64,000 bases of DNA, taken from positions 42,934-106,933 of the forward strand of contig CAZIXE010000003.1 in NCBI GenBank assembly GCA_964543235.1. The letters are read 5' to 3'. The first letter of the stretch is position 1, and every line of letters starts with the position of its first letter. This document shows positions 52,664 through 60,557 of the stretch, one piece after another. Source of the DNA: JANMMJ01 sp964543235. GTDB taxonomy: Bacteria; Pseudomonadota; Alphaproteobacteria; Rhizobiales; Aestuariivirgaceae. Under the pieces are notes generated by a model. That model was not told where the DNA came from. It saw only the letters and a list, made by a program, of their open reading frames with translations, and did no database searches. The position numbers and the translations under genes are program-made.

Positions 52664-53097
52664 TCGCCGCCACGGCCCGCCTGGCAGGTCTGCTCCTGCT
52701 TCTTGCCGTGCCGCAGGCAGCGGCCCTGCAGCCCATCGTCTGGATGACGGCCGCGGAACTTCGCCAGGCCTTCCGTGGGCAGACGATCCGTGGCGCCTAT
52801 GTCGGCGGCCTGCAATTCGTGGAAACCTATCTGCCTGACGGCGCCATTCTCTACGAGGATGAGCGTACCGCCGACACCGGCCGCTGGAGCATCTGGGGCC
52901 GCAACTTCTGCACCTTCTACGTGACCCTCAACGGCGCCTGCTTCCATGTCCGGGAACTGAGCCGCAACTGCTATCAGGTCTATGTCGCCAGCCATCCCGA
53001 AACATTTCTCGATGAGCCGCGCCTGCGGCCCTGGCTGGTCGCCCAGTTCTGGCGCGACGGCGAGCCCTCGACCTGCCCAAGCCTGCCCATCGCCTGA
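52660..53097 (+). CDS. Small secreted hypothetical protein
   Basis: A 145-residue precursor with a signal peptide (ARLAGLLLLLAVPQAAA). The mature part has a LTAAEL-like start (MTAAELRQAFRGQTIRG), then YEDERTADTGRWSIWGRNFC, four cysteines and a C-terminal DGEPSTCPSLP. The pattern resembles periplasmic DUF995-like proteins. It is coupled to the DUF4126 membrane gene by a 4-nt overlap, so the two may act together in the envelope. Confidence 0.7.
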   Translation: MIAATARLAGLLLLLAVPQAAALQPIVWMTAAELRQAFRGQTIRGAYVGGLQFVETYLPDGAILYEDERTADTGRWSIWGRNFCTFYVTLNGACFHVRELSRNCYQVYVASHPETFLDEPRLRPWLVAQFWRDGEPSTCPSLPIA

Positions 53098-53108
53098 AGG
53101 GATTCCGG

Positions 53109-53951
53109 TCAGATTGAAACTGAATCGTCGAGATGCATGGCACGCAGCGCCGCCAGATCCTGCGGCGCGCGGCCCGTGAACAGTTCGAAGGCCTGGATCC
53201 CCTGATACAGATGCAGCTCGTAGCCGCCCAGCGTCGCCAGCCCCGCTCGTTCTGCCTCGTCAAGAAAACGCGTCATCATCGGCGTATAGACCGCATCGAA
53301 GGCCCACGACTTGCCCCGCAGACCCGCCGCCGGAAAGGCCGTGCCGCCATAGCCGGTCATGCCGAGCGGCGTGCAATTGACCACGCCCTGGGCACCGGCC
53401 AGTGCCTCGCCGGCTGTCGCGCACGCAATCGCGACGAAGCCGTCGCGGCCGGCCTGCCGCAGATCGCTGCAAAGCTTCTCCGCCAGTCCCGGCCGGACAT
53501 CGTGGATGCGAAGCTGCGCCGCCCCCAGTTCGAGCAGCGCGAAGGCAACGGCCCGGCCGGCCCCGCCCGCCCCTGCCAGCGCCACGCTTCCCGGCGCAAG
53601 CCCGCCGAACCGTGCCCGGTAGGCGGCCATGAAGCCAGTGAAGTCCGTATTAAACCCTTCGGGCTCGCCCGCGCCGAACAGCACGGTGTTGGCCGCACCG
53701 ATAAGCCGAAGCGGCGGCGAGTCGGTCCGCAGCTTTGCAAGCACCCTGATCTTGTAGGGAAGCGTGATGTTGAGGCCGCGATAACCTTGCTCCCGGCACC
53801 AGTCGAACAGGGCGTCGAAGTCCCTGCCCTGGTCTGCCGGAATCAGCAGGTCGTAAGCGACATCGATCCCGCACATCCTGCCGCACAGGCGATGCAGCTT
53901 CGGCGCCCGCGAATCCCTGATATTGTCGCCGATGAGCCCGAGACGGATCAT
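53109..53951 (-). CDS. aroE: Shikimate/quinate dehydrogenase-family protein (AroE-like)
   Basis: A 280-residue protein. Substrate-domain motifs are DNIRDSRAPKLH, NITLPYK (catalytic Lys), GAANTVL and GFNTDFTGF (catalytic Asp). The cofactor loop is GAGGAGRAVAFAL, and the C-terminal GYELHLYQGIQAFELFTG has the substrate Gln. The SRAP opening differs from the SLSP of biosynthetic AroE, so a catabolic shikimate or quinate dehydrogenase is likely. It follows the TRAP transporter large permease by 13 nt, which supports uptake-linked catabolism. Confidence 0.87.
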   Translation of the reverse strand: MIRLGLIGDNIRDSRAPKLHRLCGRMCGIDVAYDLLIPADQGRDFDALFDWCREQGYRGLNITLPYKIRVLAKLRTDSPPLRLIGAANTVLFGAGEPEGFNTDFTGFMAAYRARFGGLAPGSVALAGAGGAGRAVAFALLELGAAQLRIHDVRPGLAEKLCSDLRQAGRDGFVAIACATAGEALAGAQGVVNCTPLGMTGYGGTAFPAAGLRGKSWAFDAVYTPMMTRFLDEAERAGLATLGGYELHLYQGIQAFELFTGRAPQDLAALRAMHLDDSVSI

Positions 53952-53964
53952 GAGTCGGCCGGCC

Positions 53965-55260
53965 CTAGCCCTGATAGCCGAACTGCCGCGGCAGCCACAG
54001 CACCAGCTCCGGAAAGGTGATGAGCAAGAGCAACGACAGGAGCAGTGACAGGAGGTAGGGCACGATGTTGCGCACCACCGCCCGGATCGGGATTCCGGTA
54101 GCACCATTGATCACGAACAGCAGCATGCCGTAGGGCGGCGTGATCAGCCCGATCATGCAGTTCACCACGACCACGACGCCGAAATGCACGAGATCGATGC
54201 CCAGCGCGCGGCAGGCGGGGATGAAGATCGGCGCGATCACCAGGATCATCGTCGAGGCATCGAGGAAGCAGCCGAGCACCAGGAACAGCAGGTTGATGAG
54301 CAGCAGGAAGCCGATGCGCGACAGGTCCAGGCTGTCGATGCCGGCCGCCAGCGCCGCCGGGATGTTTTCCGAGGCGACGATGTAGTTGAAGATGAGCGCG
54401 CTGCCGATGACCAGGCCGACCGAGGCCGAGGACCGGGCGCTGTCGGCGAACACCGCATAGAGCGAGGCGGGACTGACCGCCCGGTAGACGAAGACCGCCA
54501 GCACCAGCGCATAGAGTGCGGCCACCGCCGCCGCTTCGGTCGGTGTCGTGATGCCCCCATAGATGCCGGTCAGCAGGATCACCGGCAGCATCAGCACCGG
54601 GACGGCCCGCAGCGTAACCCCCGGCAGGGCCCGGACCGGCACCTTGGTTTCCGCCGGGATGCCCCTTGTATGGGCGATGTAGGTGGTGATCCCCATCATG
54701 GCCAGCGTCATGACGAGACCGGGTACGACGCCGCCCAGGAACAGGTAGCCGATCGACGTATCCGAAACGAGCGCATAGAGCACCATCGGGATCGACGGCG
54801 GAATGATCGGGCCGACGGTGGCCGAGGCCGCCACCACGGCCCCCGCCAGCCCCGGCGAATAGTGGCCGCTCCGCAGCATCATGTTGATGGTGACCTTGCC
54901 GACGCCGGCCACATCGGCGACCGCCGAACCCGACATGCCCGAGAAGATCAGGCTCACCAGGATGTCGACCTGCGCCAGCCCGCCCCGGAACCTTCCGACC
55001 GTGGCCCGGCAGAAGTCGAGGAGGCGCTCGCTGATCGAGCCCTCGTTCATGATATTGGCGGCCACGATGAACAGCGGCACCGCGAGGATGACGAAACTGT
55101 CGTAGATGCCCTGGATGATCTGCTCGGCGGCGAGGCCGAGATCCTGCCCCGACAGCGCGAGATAGACGACCGCCGCGGCGATCATCGAATGCGCGATCGG
55201 TGTGCCGATGGCGCTGAGGAGAAGCAGGCTCAGCAGGCAGAGCTGGAACGCCGCGCTCAT
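53965..55260 (-). CDS. dctM: TRAP transporter large permease (DctM)
   Basis: A 431-residue membrane protein with about twelve helices. Family motifs are ALSGQDLGLAAEQIIQGIYDSF in part, GMSGSAVADVAGVGK, GPIIPPSIPMVLYAL and MIGLITPPYGMLLFV. It uses the sodium gradient to move the ligand delivered by the periplasmic protein. The start overlaps the small permease stop by 4 nt. Confidence 0.94.
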   Translation of the reverse strand: MSAAFQLCLLSLLLLSAIGTPIAHSMIAAAVVYLALSGQDLGLAAEQIIQGIYDSFVILAVPLFIVAANIMNEGSISERLLDFCRATVGRFRGGLAQVDILVSLIFSGMSGSAVADVAGVGKVTINMMLRSGHYSPGLAGAVVAASATVGPIIPPSIPMVLYALVSDTSIGYLFLGGVVPGLVMTLAMMGITTYIAHTRGIPAETKVPVRALPGVTLRAVPVLMLPVILLTGIYGGITTPTEAAAVAALYALVLAVFVYRAVSPASLYAVFADSARSSASVGLVIGSALIFNYIVASENIPAALAAGIDSLDLSRIGFLLLINLLFLVLGCFLDASTMILVIAPIFIPACRALGIDLVHFGVVVVVNCMIGLITPPYGMLLFVINGATGIPIRAVVRNIVPYLLSLLLSLLLLITFPELVLWLPRQFGYQG

Positions 55261-55757
55261 GCCGTCGGCACGTCCGGATGCTCGTCCGCCAGCGGCCGGC
55301 CGCGCAGCACCTTCGCCAGCCGCACACCATAATAGATGATCATCGCGGCCGCGAAGAACAGATAGACGCCGAACACCAGGTCAAGCCGCAGGCCCATCGT
55401 GGTGCTGCGCTTGATCTTGTAAAAGCTGACATAGTCATAGGTGGCGGGAAACGCCAGCGCGAAACTCGCCACCAGCGCCAGCGCCGATAAGCCGGCCAGC
55501 ACGCGCCGCAGCCTCGCGCCAGCCCAGTGATACAACCCGTCGAAGCGCACATGGTCGCGGTCGCGCAGCACGAAGGCGGCGCTCCAGAAGATCAGCCACA
55601 GCCACAGCGTGAGGCAGAGCTCGACCGTCCAGCCGAGCGGCAGGCTGATGACATAGCGCGTGAAGATTTGCAGAAGGAAGGTCAGAAAAAGGGCGGCGAG
55701 CAGAGCCGCCGCCACATTCTCGGCGCGCGCCCGCAGCCAGTGCACGACGGTGCGCAT
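55257..55757 (-). CDS. dctQ: TRAP transporter small permease (DctQ)
   Basis: A 166-residue protein with four helices. FTRYVISLPLGWTVELCLTL and WLIFWSAAFVLRDRDHVRFD are typical of DctQ. It stabilises and assists the large permease. It follows the binding-protein gene by 15 nt. Confidence 0.9.
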   Translation of the reverse strand: MRTVVHWLRARAENVAAALLAALFLTFLLQIFTRYVISLPLGWTVELCLTLWLWLIFWSAAFVLRDRDHVRFDGLYHWAGARLRRVLAGLSALALVASFALAFPATYDYVSFYKIKRSTTMGLRLDLVFGVYLFFAAAMIIYYGVRLAKVLRGRPLADEHPDVPTA

Positions 55758-55772
55758 GGCCAGCGCGCAGGC

Positions 55773-56765
55773 TCAGAGGGCGTTGATCTGGTCAACCATG
55801 CCCGGCACCCAGGCCTTCGAGAAGTCGGACTCGAGATAGGCCTTCTGCACGGCGGTCCGGAACGCCTCGATGTCCGGCGTATAGACCTTCATGCCCTGGT
55901 CCTTGAAGAACTGCTCGAGTTCGGTCTCGAGCTTGAGCTGCTTCTGCCGCCCCGACTCCGCGGCATCGTCGGACGCCTTCTGCACGATCGCCTGCTGTTC
56001 GCCGGTGAGCCCGTCCCAGACTTTTTTCGAGAACGCCACATAGTTCAGGTCGACCAGATGGCTGGTCAGCACGAATTGCTTGGTGACTTCATAGAATTTC
56101 TGGTCCTTGCTGGTCGGCAGCGGATTGTCCTGGCCGTCGATGGCCCCGGTCTGCAATGCGGTATAGACCTCGGTGAAGGCCATCGGCAGCGGGTCGGCAC
56201 CCAGCGCCTTGCCGAGGAACTGCCAGGCATCCGATCCCGGCATGCGCAGCTTGACGCCCTTGAGATCGGCGGGCGTCCTGATCTCCTGCTCGGTGCGCAG
56301 GTTGAGATGGCGCCGGCCGAGATACATGACTGAGAGCAGCTTGACGCCGAGCGTGTCTTCGACCTTCTGCTTGAGCGGCTGCATGAAGCCGGCCGCGAAC
56401 ACCCGCTTCTGGTGCTCGGCATCGCGGTGCAGGTAGCCGGCGGTGAAGATCGAGAATTCCGGCAGGAACGCCGACAGCTCCTGCGCCGAGGCGATCGACA
56501 TTTCGAGATTGCCGCGCGAGATCGCCTCGAGCTCGGTGCCCTGCTTGAACAGCGTGGCGCCGTAATGCGGCTCATATTCGGCGAAGTCCTTGACCGCCGG
56601 CGCGAAAATCTCGGCCAGCGCCACGCAGCGCTGATCGGTGGCCGACGCCGGCGTCGACATGCGCAGCTTGATGGTTGCAGCCCGCGCCGGCAGCGCCGGC
56701 ATGAACAGGGCGGGGGCGGCGGCTGCGAATTTGAGCAGTTCCCGGCGGCTGACAGGCAGGTTCAT
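55773..56765 (-). CDS. dctP: TRAP transporter periplasmic binding protein (DctP)
   Basis: A 330-residue precursor with a twin-arginine-like or long Sec signal (SRRELLKFAAAAPALFMPAL), then IKLRMSTPASATDQ. The DctP signatures DLKGVKLRMPGSDAW and GAIDGQDNPLPTSKDQKFYE are present, with the substrate-binding Arg in the first. The ligand is probably an organic acid; association with the AroE-like gene suggests shikimate, quinate or a related hydroxy acid. Start 56765 is the beginning of the signal sequence. Confidence 0.92.
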   Translation of the reverse strand: MNLPVSRRELLKFAAAAPALFMPALPARAATIKLRMSTPASATDQRCVALAEIFAPAVKDFAEYEPHYGATLFKQGTELEAISRGNLEMSIASAQELSAFLPEFSIFTAGYLHRDAEHQKRVFAAGFMQPLKQKVEDTLGVKLLSVMYLGRRHLNLRTEQEIRTPADLKGVKLRMPGSDAWQFLGKALGADPLPMAFTEVYTALQTGAIDGQDNPLPTSKDQKFYEVTKQFVLTSHLVDLNYVAFSKKVWDGLTGEQQAIVQKASDDAAESGRQKQLKLETELEQFFKDQGMKVYTPDIEAFRTAVQKAYLESDFSKAWVPGMVDQINAL

Positions 56766-56854
56766 GGGGTTCCTCCTCCAGGCAGTATGGCGCCTTCTGT
56801 GTGCGCCACGCCCAGCATGTTGCATCTTGCGAGGCGGCTGGCAAGTGGATGGCG

Positions 56855-57265
56855 CTAGCGCCCCTGGGTGAGCCTCTCGTCATAGGGAATGACCGGCAGG
56901 CCCGCCTGCCGCCAGGCCTGGAAGCCGCCATCCATGTCGGTGGCAAGGCTGAGGCCGAGCCGCTGCAGATTGGCGGCCGCGAGGCTCGACTGGTAGCCCT
57001 CATTGCACACCACCACGATCTTCTGGTCGTGGCGGATGACCGCCGGATGATGCCAGGGCGAGGCCGGGTCGCAGCGCCATTCCAGCACATTGCGGCGGAT
57101 GACGAGCGCCCCCGGGATCAGCCCGTCGCGGCGCTGCTGCTCGTCGCCGCGGATGTCGATGACCAGCGCCCCCGCAGCGATATCGCGCCGCACCTCCTCG
57201 GGCTGCGGCCGCTCCGGCAGCAGGGCCCGCGCTTCTTCCAGCAGCTGGTCGACGGACATGGGCAT
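56855..57265 (-). CDS. Rhodanese-domain protein
   Basis: A 136-residue single rhodanese domain. The active-site loop is VVCNEGYQSSLAAANL, with the persulfide-forming Cys, and LVIDIRGDEQQ and MDGGFQAWRQAGLPV are standard. It would transfer sulfane sulfur or act as a sensor. Start 57265 follows GGAGG. It lies 89 nt upstream of dctP on the same strand but has no evident link to it. Confidence 0.88.
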   Translation of the reverse strand: MPMSVDQLLEEARALLPERPQPEEVRRDIAAGALVIDIRGDEQQRRDGLIPGALVIRRNVLEWRCDPASPWHHPAVIRHDQKIVVVCNEGYQSSLAAANLQRLGLSLATDMDGGFQAWRQAGLPVIPYDERLTQGR

Positions 57266-57474
57266 CGGCGGTCCTCCGGCACGCAGGCATCCTTGAGCGC
57301 TGCATCATCTAAGACCCGAAGCCCGCCGCCTGTCAAAGCCTGACCCGCTTCGGCAGGAGAAGGACGTAGGGCGGTGTCTGTAACCGGCCACATTCCGGGC
57401 GCGAAATCCAAGCCGGGCAAGAACCTCACAGGCGCCGGACTGCCGGCTTCGCAGTGGATTGGGGACCGACCACT

Positions 57475-57822
57475 TCAGACATCGTGATCGATCCGGCCAC
57501 GTACCTCGACGATCCTCTCGCCGGCACTCATCGCCGCAATGATATGCGGAAGCGCTTCGCCGACAGACCGGATGATTGCGGCGCGCGACGTGTTGCCGAT
57601 TCGAATCCAGATGAAGCGGCCCCGCGTGGCTCGCAATGCCAAAGCCAGAAAGTCCTGGTCTTTGGACATCAAGGCGGCATCTTCATCTGTCGCGCGCTGC
57701 CAGACCATCTGATCGGGAGCGGCGATGAGGCCGACGTCCGCAACGTGATGAGCATCGTGGCCGAGGGAGCGCAGATGCCTCGCGAGGGCTGGCGGCAGCT
57801 GGGCGTCGACGAGAAAGCGCAA
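57475..57822 (-). CDS. DUF5615 PIN-like toxin
   Basis: A 115-residue protein with the PIN-like acidic pattern: FLVDAQLPPALA at the start, ATDEDAALMSKDQDF in the middle and RFIWIRIGNTS after. Members of this family are predicted RNases paired with DUF433 antitoxins. It starts 3 nt after the DUF433 gene, the usual order of the module. Confidence 0.85.
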   Translation of the reverse strand: MRFLVDAQLPPALARHLRSLGHDAHHVADVGLIAAPDQMVWQRATDEDAALMSKDQDFLALALRATRGRFIWIRIGNTSRAAIIRSVGEALPHIIAAMSAGERIVEVRGRIDHDV

Positions 57823-57825
57823 TGG

Positions 57826-58068
57826 CTATTCCGCGGCGACAACGATACGGTGGGAGGATGACTGCGCCGCATACTGGAGGGCTGCGGTAATGTCGGCATC
57901 CTCCAGGTAGGGATAATCTTCGAGAATGGCTTCGCGCGAATTTCCGGCGGCCAAGAGCTCGAGAATGTCGCTGACCCGGATGCGCATGCCTCGGATGCAC
58001 GGCCGGCCGCCGCAGATTTCAGGGTGAGTGGTAATGCGCGACAGGTCCCTGGCCACTGCAGACTCCAA
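57826..58068 (-). CDS. DUF433 antitoxin
   Basis: An 80-residue protein with the DUF433 signature ITTHPEICGGRPCIRGMRIRV, followed by a helix-turn-helix-like ILELLAAGNSREAILEDYPYL and ADITAALQYAA. Such proteins bind DNA and neutralise the adjacent DUF5615 toxin. The pair borders the SIR2-HerA genes and may be part of a small defence island. Confidence 0.87.
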   Translation of the reverse strand: MESAVARDLSRITTHPEICGGRPCIRGMRIRVSDILELLAAGNSREAILEDYPYLEDADITAALQYAAQSSSHRIVVAAE

Positions 58069-58268
58069 GCTTTCTTTGGTGGCAGCATATCATTCGCCAC
58101 GCACAAACACAAAACCAGGTCATTTTGGGAGCGATGCGCAGTGAAGCGGCGGCCAGCCCGGACGTGCACCAGACCCGCAAGCCGCCCGCGAAGGCCGCGG
58201 GACAGCCGGGCGCGGGGCCGCCGCCCGGCAGTCCGGCAGGATGGATGGTGGCGCGCAATGATCCCGTG

Positions 58269-58967
58269 TCAGGAGGGGCCCGGGTGCAGCGCGTCGAAGG
58301 CGAGCGCCTGGCAGTTGATCAGCACCCGGTCGATCTCGCGGGTCGCCTTGCGCCGGTGGCCGGGCGGCCGGCCCGGGCGGAGCGGTGACAGTCTTTTCGC
58401 GCCGGCGATCCTCTCGCGCCGGGCCCGCCAGCGCGCCAGCCGCCGCGCCTGGCCTGGCAGGTCGTCGAGGGCGCGCTGCAGCGCGGCGAGACGGCGGCAC
58501 AGGGGCGCGCCACTGACCGTATCGTCCGGTTCCGCAGCCGGCGCCGCGGCGGCGGCCGGGAGCCTGCGGAACAGCGGCACCCGCGGATCGCCGGCCCCGT
58601 CGATAAAGCGGATACGGGGCTGGGCCGCCGGCCTGCCGGACCGGCGGCGGCGGCTTTCATTCAGGCGCTGCAGTGGCTCGAACAGCGCGAAGGCGGCGCG
58701 GACCCGGCGGCCGGTGACGGGGATCAAGAGCCCCGCCGGCAGCGGACGGGACGGCGGCGGCTTCGCCACCAGCCCCTGTGCCGCGACGACGATGAGCCGG
58801 CGCACCGCCGCCTCGGCGGGCAGGAGGATGCTGAGCGCCGCCCGGTACACGGGCCGCGACAGCCTCTCGACCCGGCCGCCTTCGGCGAGGCCGATCAGGG
58901 CGAACAGCGCGGCAACGATGCCCTTGAGCGCTGCGATATTGCGCGCGACGGCGGCAGCCCGGTCCAT
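58269..58967 (-). CDS. Hypothetical alanine/arginine-rich protein
   Basis: A 232-residue, basic protein with no recognised domain. It starts MDRAAAVARNIAALKGIVAALFALIGLAEGG, which I interpret as an amphipathic or membrane-associated helix, and continues through an RRRRSGRPAAQPRIRF segment to RQARRLARWRARRERIAG. Similar proteins occur in alphaproteobacteria without a known role. The very high GC content and lack of a good functional motif leave some doubt, but the frame is open and lies in the expected codon phase. Confidence 0.6.
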   Translation of the reverse strand: MDRAAAVARNIAALKGIVAALFALIGLAEGGRVERLSRPVYRAALSILLPAEAAVRRLIVVAAQGLVAKPPPSRPLPAGLLIPVTGRRVRAAFALFEPLQRLNESRRRRSGRPAAQPRIRFIDGAGDPRVPLFRRLPAAAAAPAAEPDDTVSGAPLCRRLAALQRALDDLPGQARRLARWRARRERIAGAKRLSPLRPGRPPGHRRKATREIDRVLINCQALAFDALHPGPS

Positions 58968-59321
58968 GGTGTTTCCTCTGTCGTTGGATTGGACATAACA
59001 CGAACATACAGGATAGGAATGATGAGTCAAGGACTTTTCCGCACAACACCCTGCGGGTAGAAAGTTGGTGAGCCAGAAGAGAGGGCAACCAGACAGGTGT
59101 GACAGCCAGCGCGGAACTGGGACATCCAGTTCTTCAGTAGAAATCCCTTCGCCAAGGTCGATACCGCCGGATAGTGAAGAAATGCTGATTAACTATTACA
59201 AGCAAACCATTTGATTTACTGAGAACCAGTCTTGCCAAAGTAACCGGCGTGACGTTACGGTACCCTTCTACCAGCTGCTGTGTTTTCAACGACAACTCGA
59301 GGAAGTTTCGGGAGACTCGCA
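58968..59321. other. Divergent gap upstream of the SIR2-HerA pair, with falling GC content
   Basis: No gene is seen in these 354 nt. GC content drops visibly after about 59150, marking the left border of the acquired segment. One inverted repeat, GAACTGG/CCAGTTC with a 5-nt loop (59114-59132), lies in it. GGGAGA just before 59322 is the ribosome site for the SIR2 gene. Confidence 0.5.
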
Positions 59322-60557
59322 ATGCCCAGTGATCCAGACATTGCCAAGCAATTCGATGAGCACCTCCGTGCGCCGCGCCAAGTTTGGTTGCTTGGTGCCG
59401 GTGTCAGCGTAAATGCAGGCATCCCGTTGATGGTCCCGCTGACAAAGCGTGTAATCACGATCATAAACAACAGCACACAGCCCGACAAAGATCTCTTGGT
59501 CAAGGTACTCAACTTCATCTGCGCCGACTTGCCTGATAACTGCCACATAGAGCATATCTTAAGCCATCTGGGTGACATCATCGCGCTGGCCGAGCGAGCA
59601 AAGGATACAGCCTATCAGGTTGGCAGCGAGCGCCTCCACAAGACCAAGCTTCAAGCAGTTCATCACCAGATTCAGGCGCATATTCGCGACGTGTTGCGCT
59701 GGGGTTATGAGCCCGAAGGGGAAGATTCTGCTGGCAAGAAAATCGGCGAGCGTGTCGGCTCGCAACAGGAACCGATTGTAAGGATCGACGATCATCGACG
59801 ATTTGTAAGAGCCCTCTACCGGGTTGGCCGCGCTGGTGTTGACGCATTCCGGGAACCAATCCACTTCGTCACCACGAACTACGATACACTCATTGAAGAC
59901 GCACTGTCGCTGGAACGCCTTCCCTATGCAGACGGGTTCACAGGCGGGGCTGTAGCCTCTTGGAGTGAGGAAACATTCAAAGCTGCGCAGACTGACCCGA
60001 AAGTGAGAGCCATCGTCACAAAGCTGCACGGCTCCATTGACTGGTATCGAGCTGTAGCTGAGCAAGGCCATATATTCCGCGTTCGGCACGACGACCTGTA
60101 TCCAGACAAGTCGGCCGACAACGGCAATGTCGTGATCTGGCCCCAATCGACCAAGTACATGGCGTCACGGCTGGATCCGTTCGGCTGCTTGTTTCAGCAT
60201 TTTCGCGACTTGCTTGGCCCCAAACGGCAGCAGGTGCTGTTCATCTGCGGATATTCATTTGGTGACGATCATATCAATGCCGATATTGAAAGCCTTATTC
60301 TGAGCGAGCAGTCCACAACAACTGTCGTAGCGTTCTCCAAGGAACCAGATGCCGGGATGCATCCCGTGTTGAAGCGCTGGTGCCAAAGCAGTGCGGGGCC
60401 GAGAATTTTCGTAGCCACTGAAAAGGGTCTTTATCGCGGGGAATCGGGTGCGAATTTTCCGCCTCCAACGGGCGAACGTGAATGGTGGAAATTCAGCGGT
60501 GTTGCGCAACTACTTGAAGAAGGGCTGCCAGCAGACATCGCGGAGAATATCGAATGA
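59322..60557 (+). CDS. SIR2-domain defence effector
   Basis: A 411-residue protein. The NAD+-binding start WLLGAGVSVNAGIP (residues 22-35), the TTNYDT loop (near 185) and KLHGSIDWY with the catalytic His (near 230) identify a SIR2 fold. In defence systems such domains deplete NAD+ upon phage infection. The next gene is a HerA-type ATPase overlapping by 4 nt, so the pair matches the SIR2-HerA (Nezha-type) anti-phage system, in which both form a large complex. Codon use and GC content are lower than in flanking genes, consistent with horizontal transfer. Confidence 0.9.
   Translation: MPSDPDIAKQFDEHLRAPRQVWLLGAGVSVNAGIPLMVPLTKRVITIINNSTQPDKDLLVKVLNFICADLPDNCHIEHILSHLGDIIALAERAKDTAYQVGSERLHKTKLQAVHHQIQAHIRDVLRWGYEPEGEDSAGKKIGERVGSQQEPIVRIDDHRRFVRALYRVGRAGVDAFREPIHFVTTNYDTLIEDALSLERLPYADGFTGGAVASWSEETFKAAQTDPKVRAIVTKLHGSIDWYRAVAEQGHIFRVRHDDLYPDKSADNGNVVIWPQSTKYMASRLDPFGCLFQHFRDLLGPKRQQVLFICGYSFGDDHINADIESLILSEQSTTTVVAFSKEPDAGMHPVLKRWCQSSAGPRIFVATEKGLYRGESGANFPPPTGEREWWKFSGVAQLLEEGLPADIAENIE

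Noticed and set aside
52294..52995. Minus-strand frame opposite the DUF4126 and secreted-protein genes
   Set aside because: The plus-strand genes have a signal peptide, membrane segments and an ATGA overlap; the antisense frame shows none of these.
54184..55332. Plus-strand frame rich in Arg, Asp, His and Gln opposite the TRAP permease
   Set aside because: Typical shadow of a hydrophobic membrane gene read on the opposite strand.
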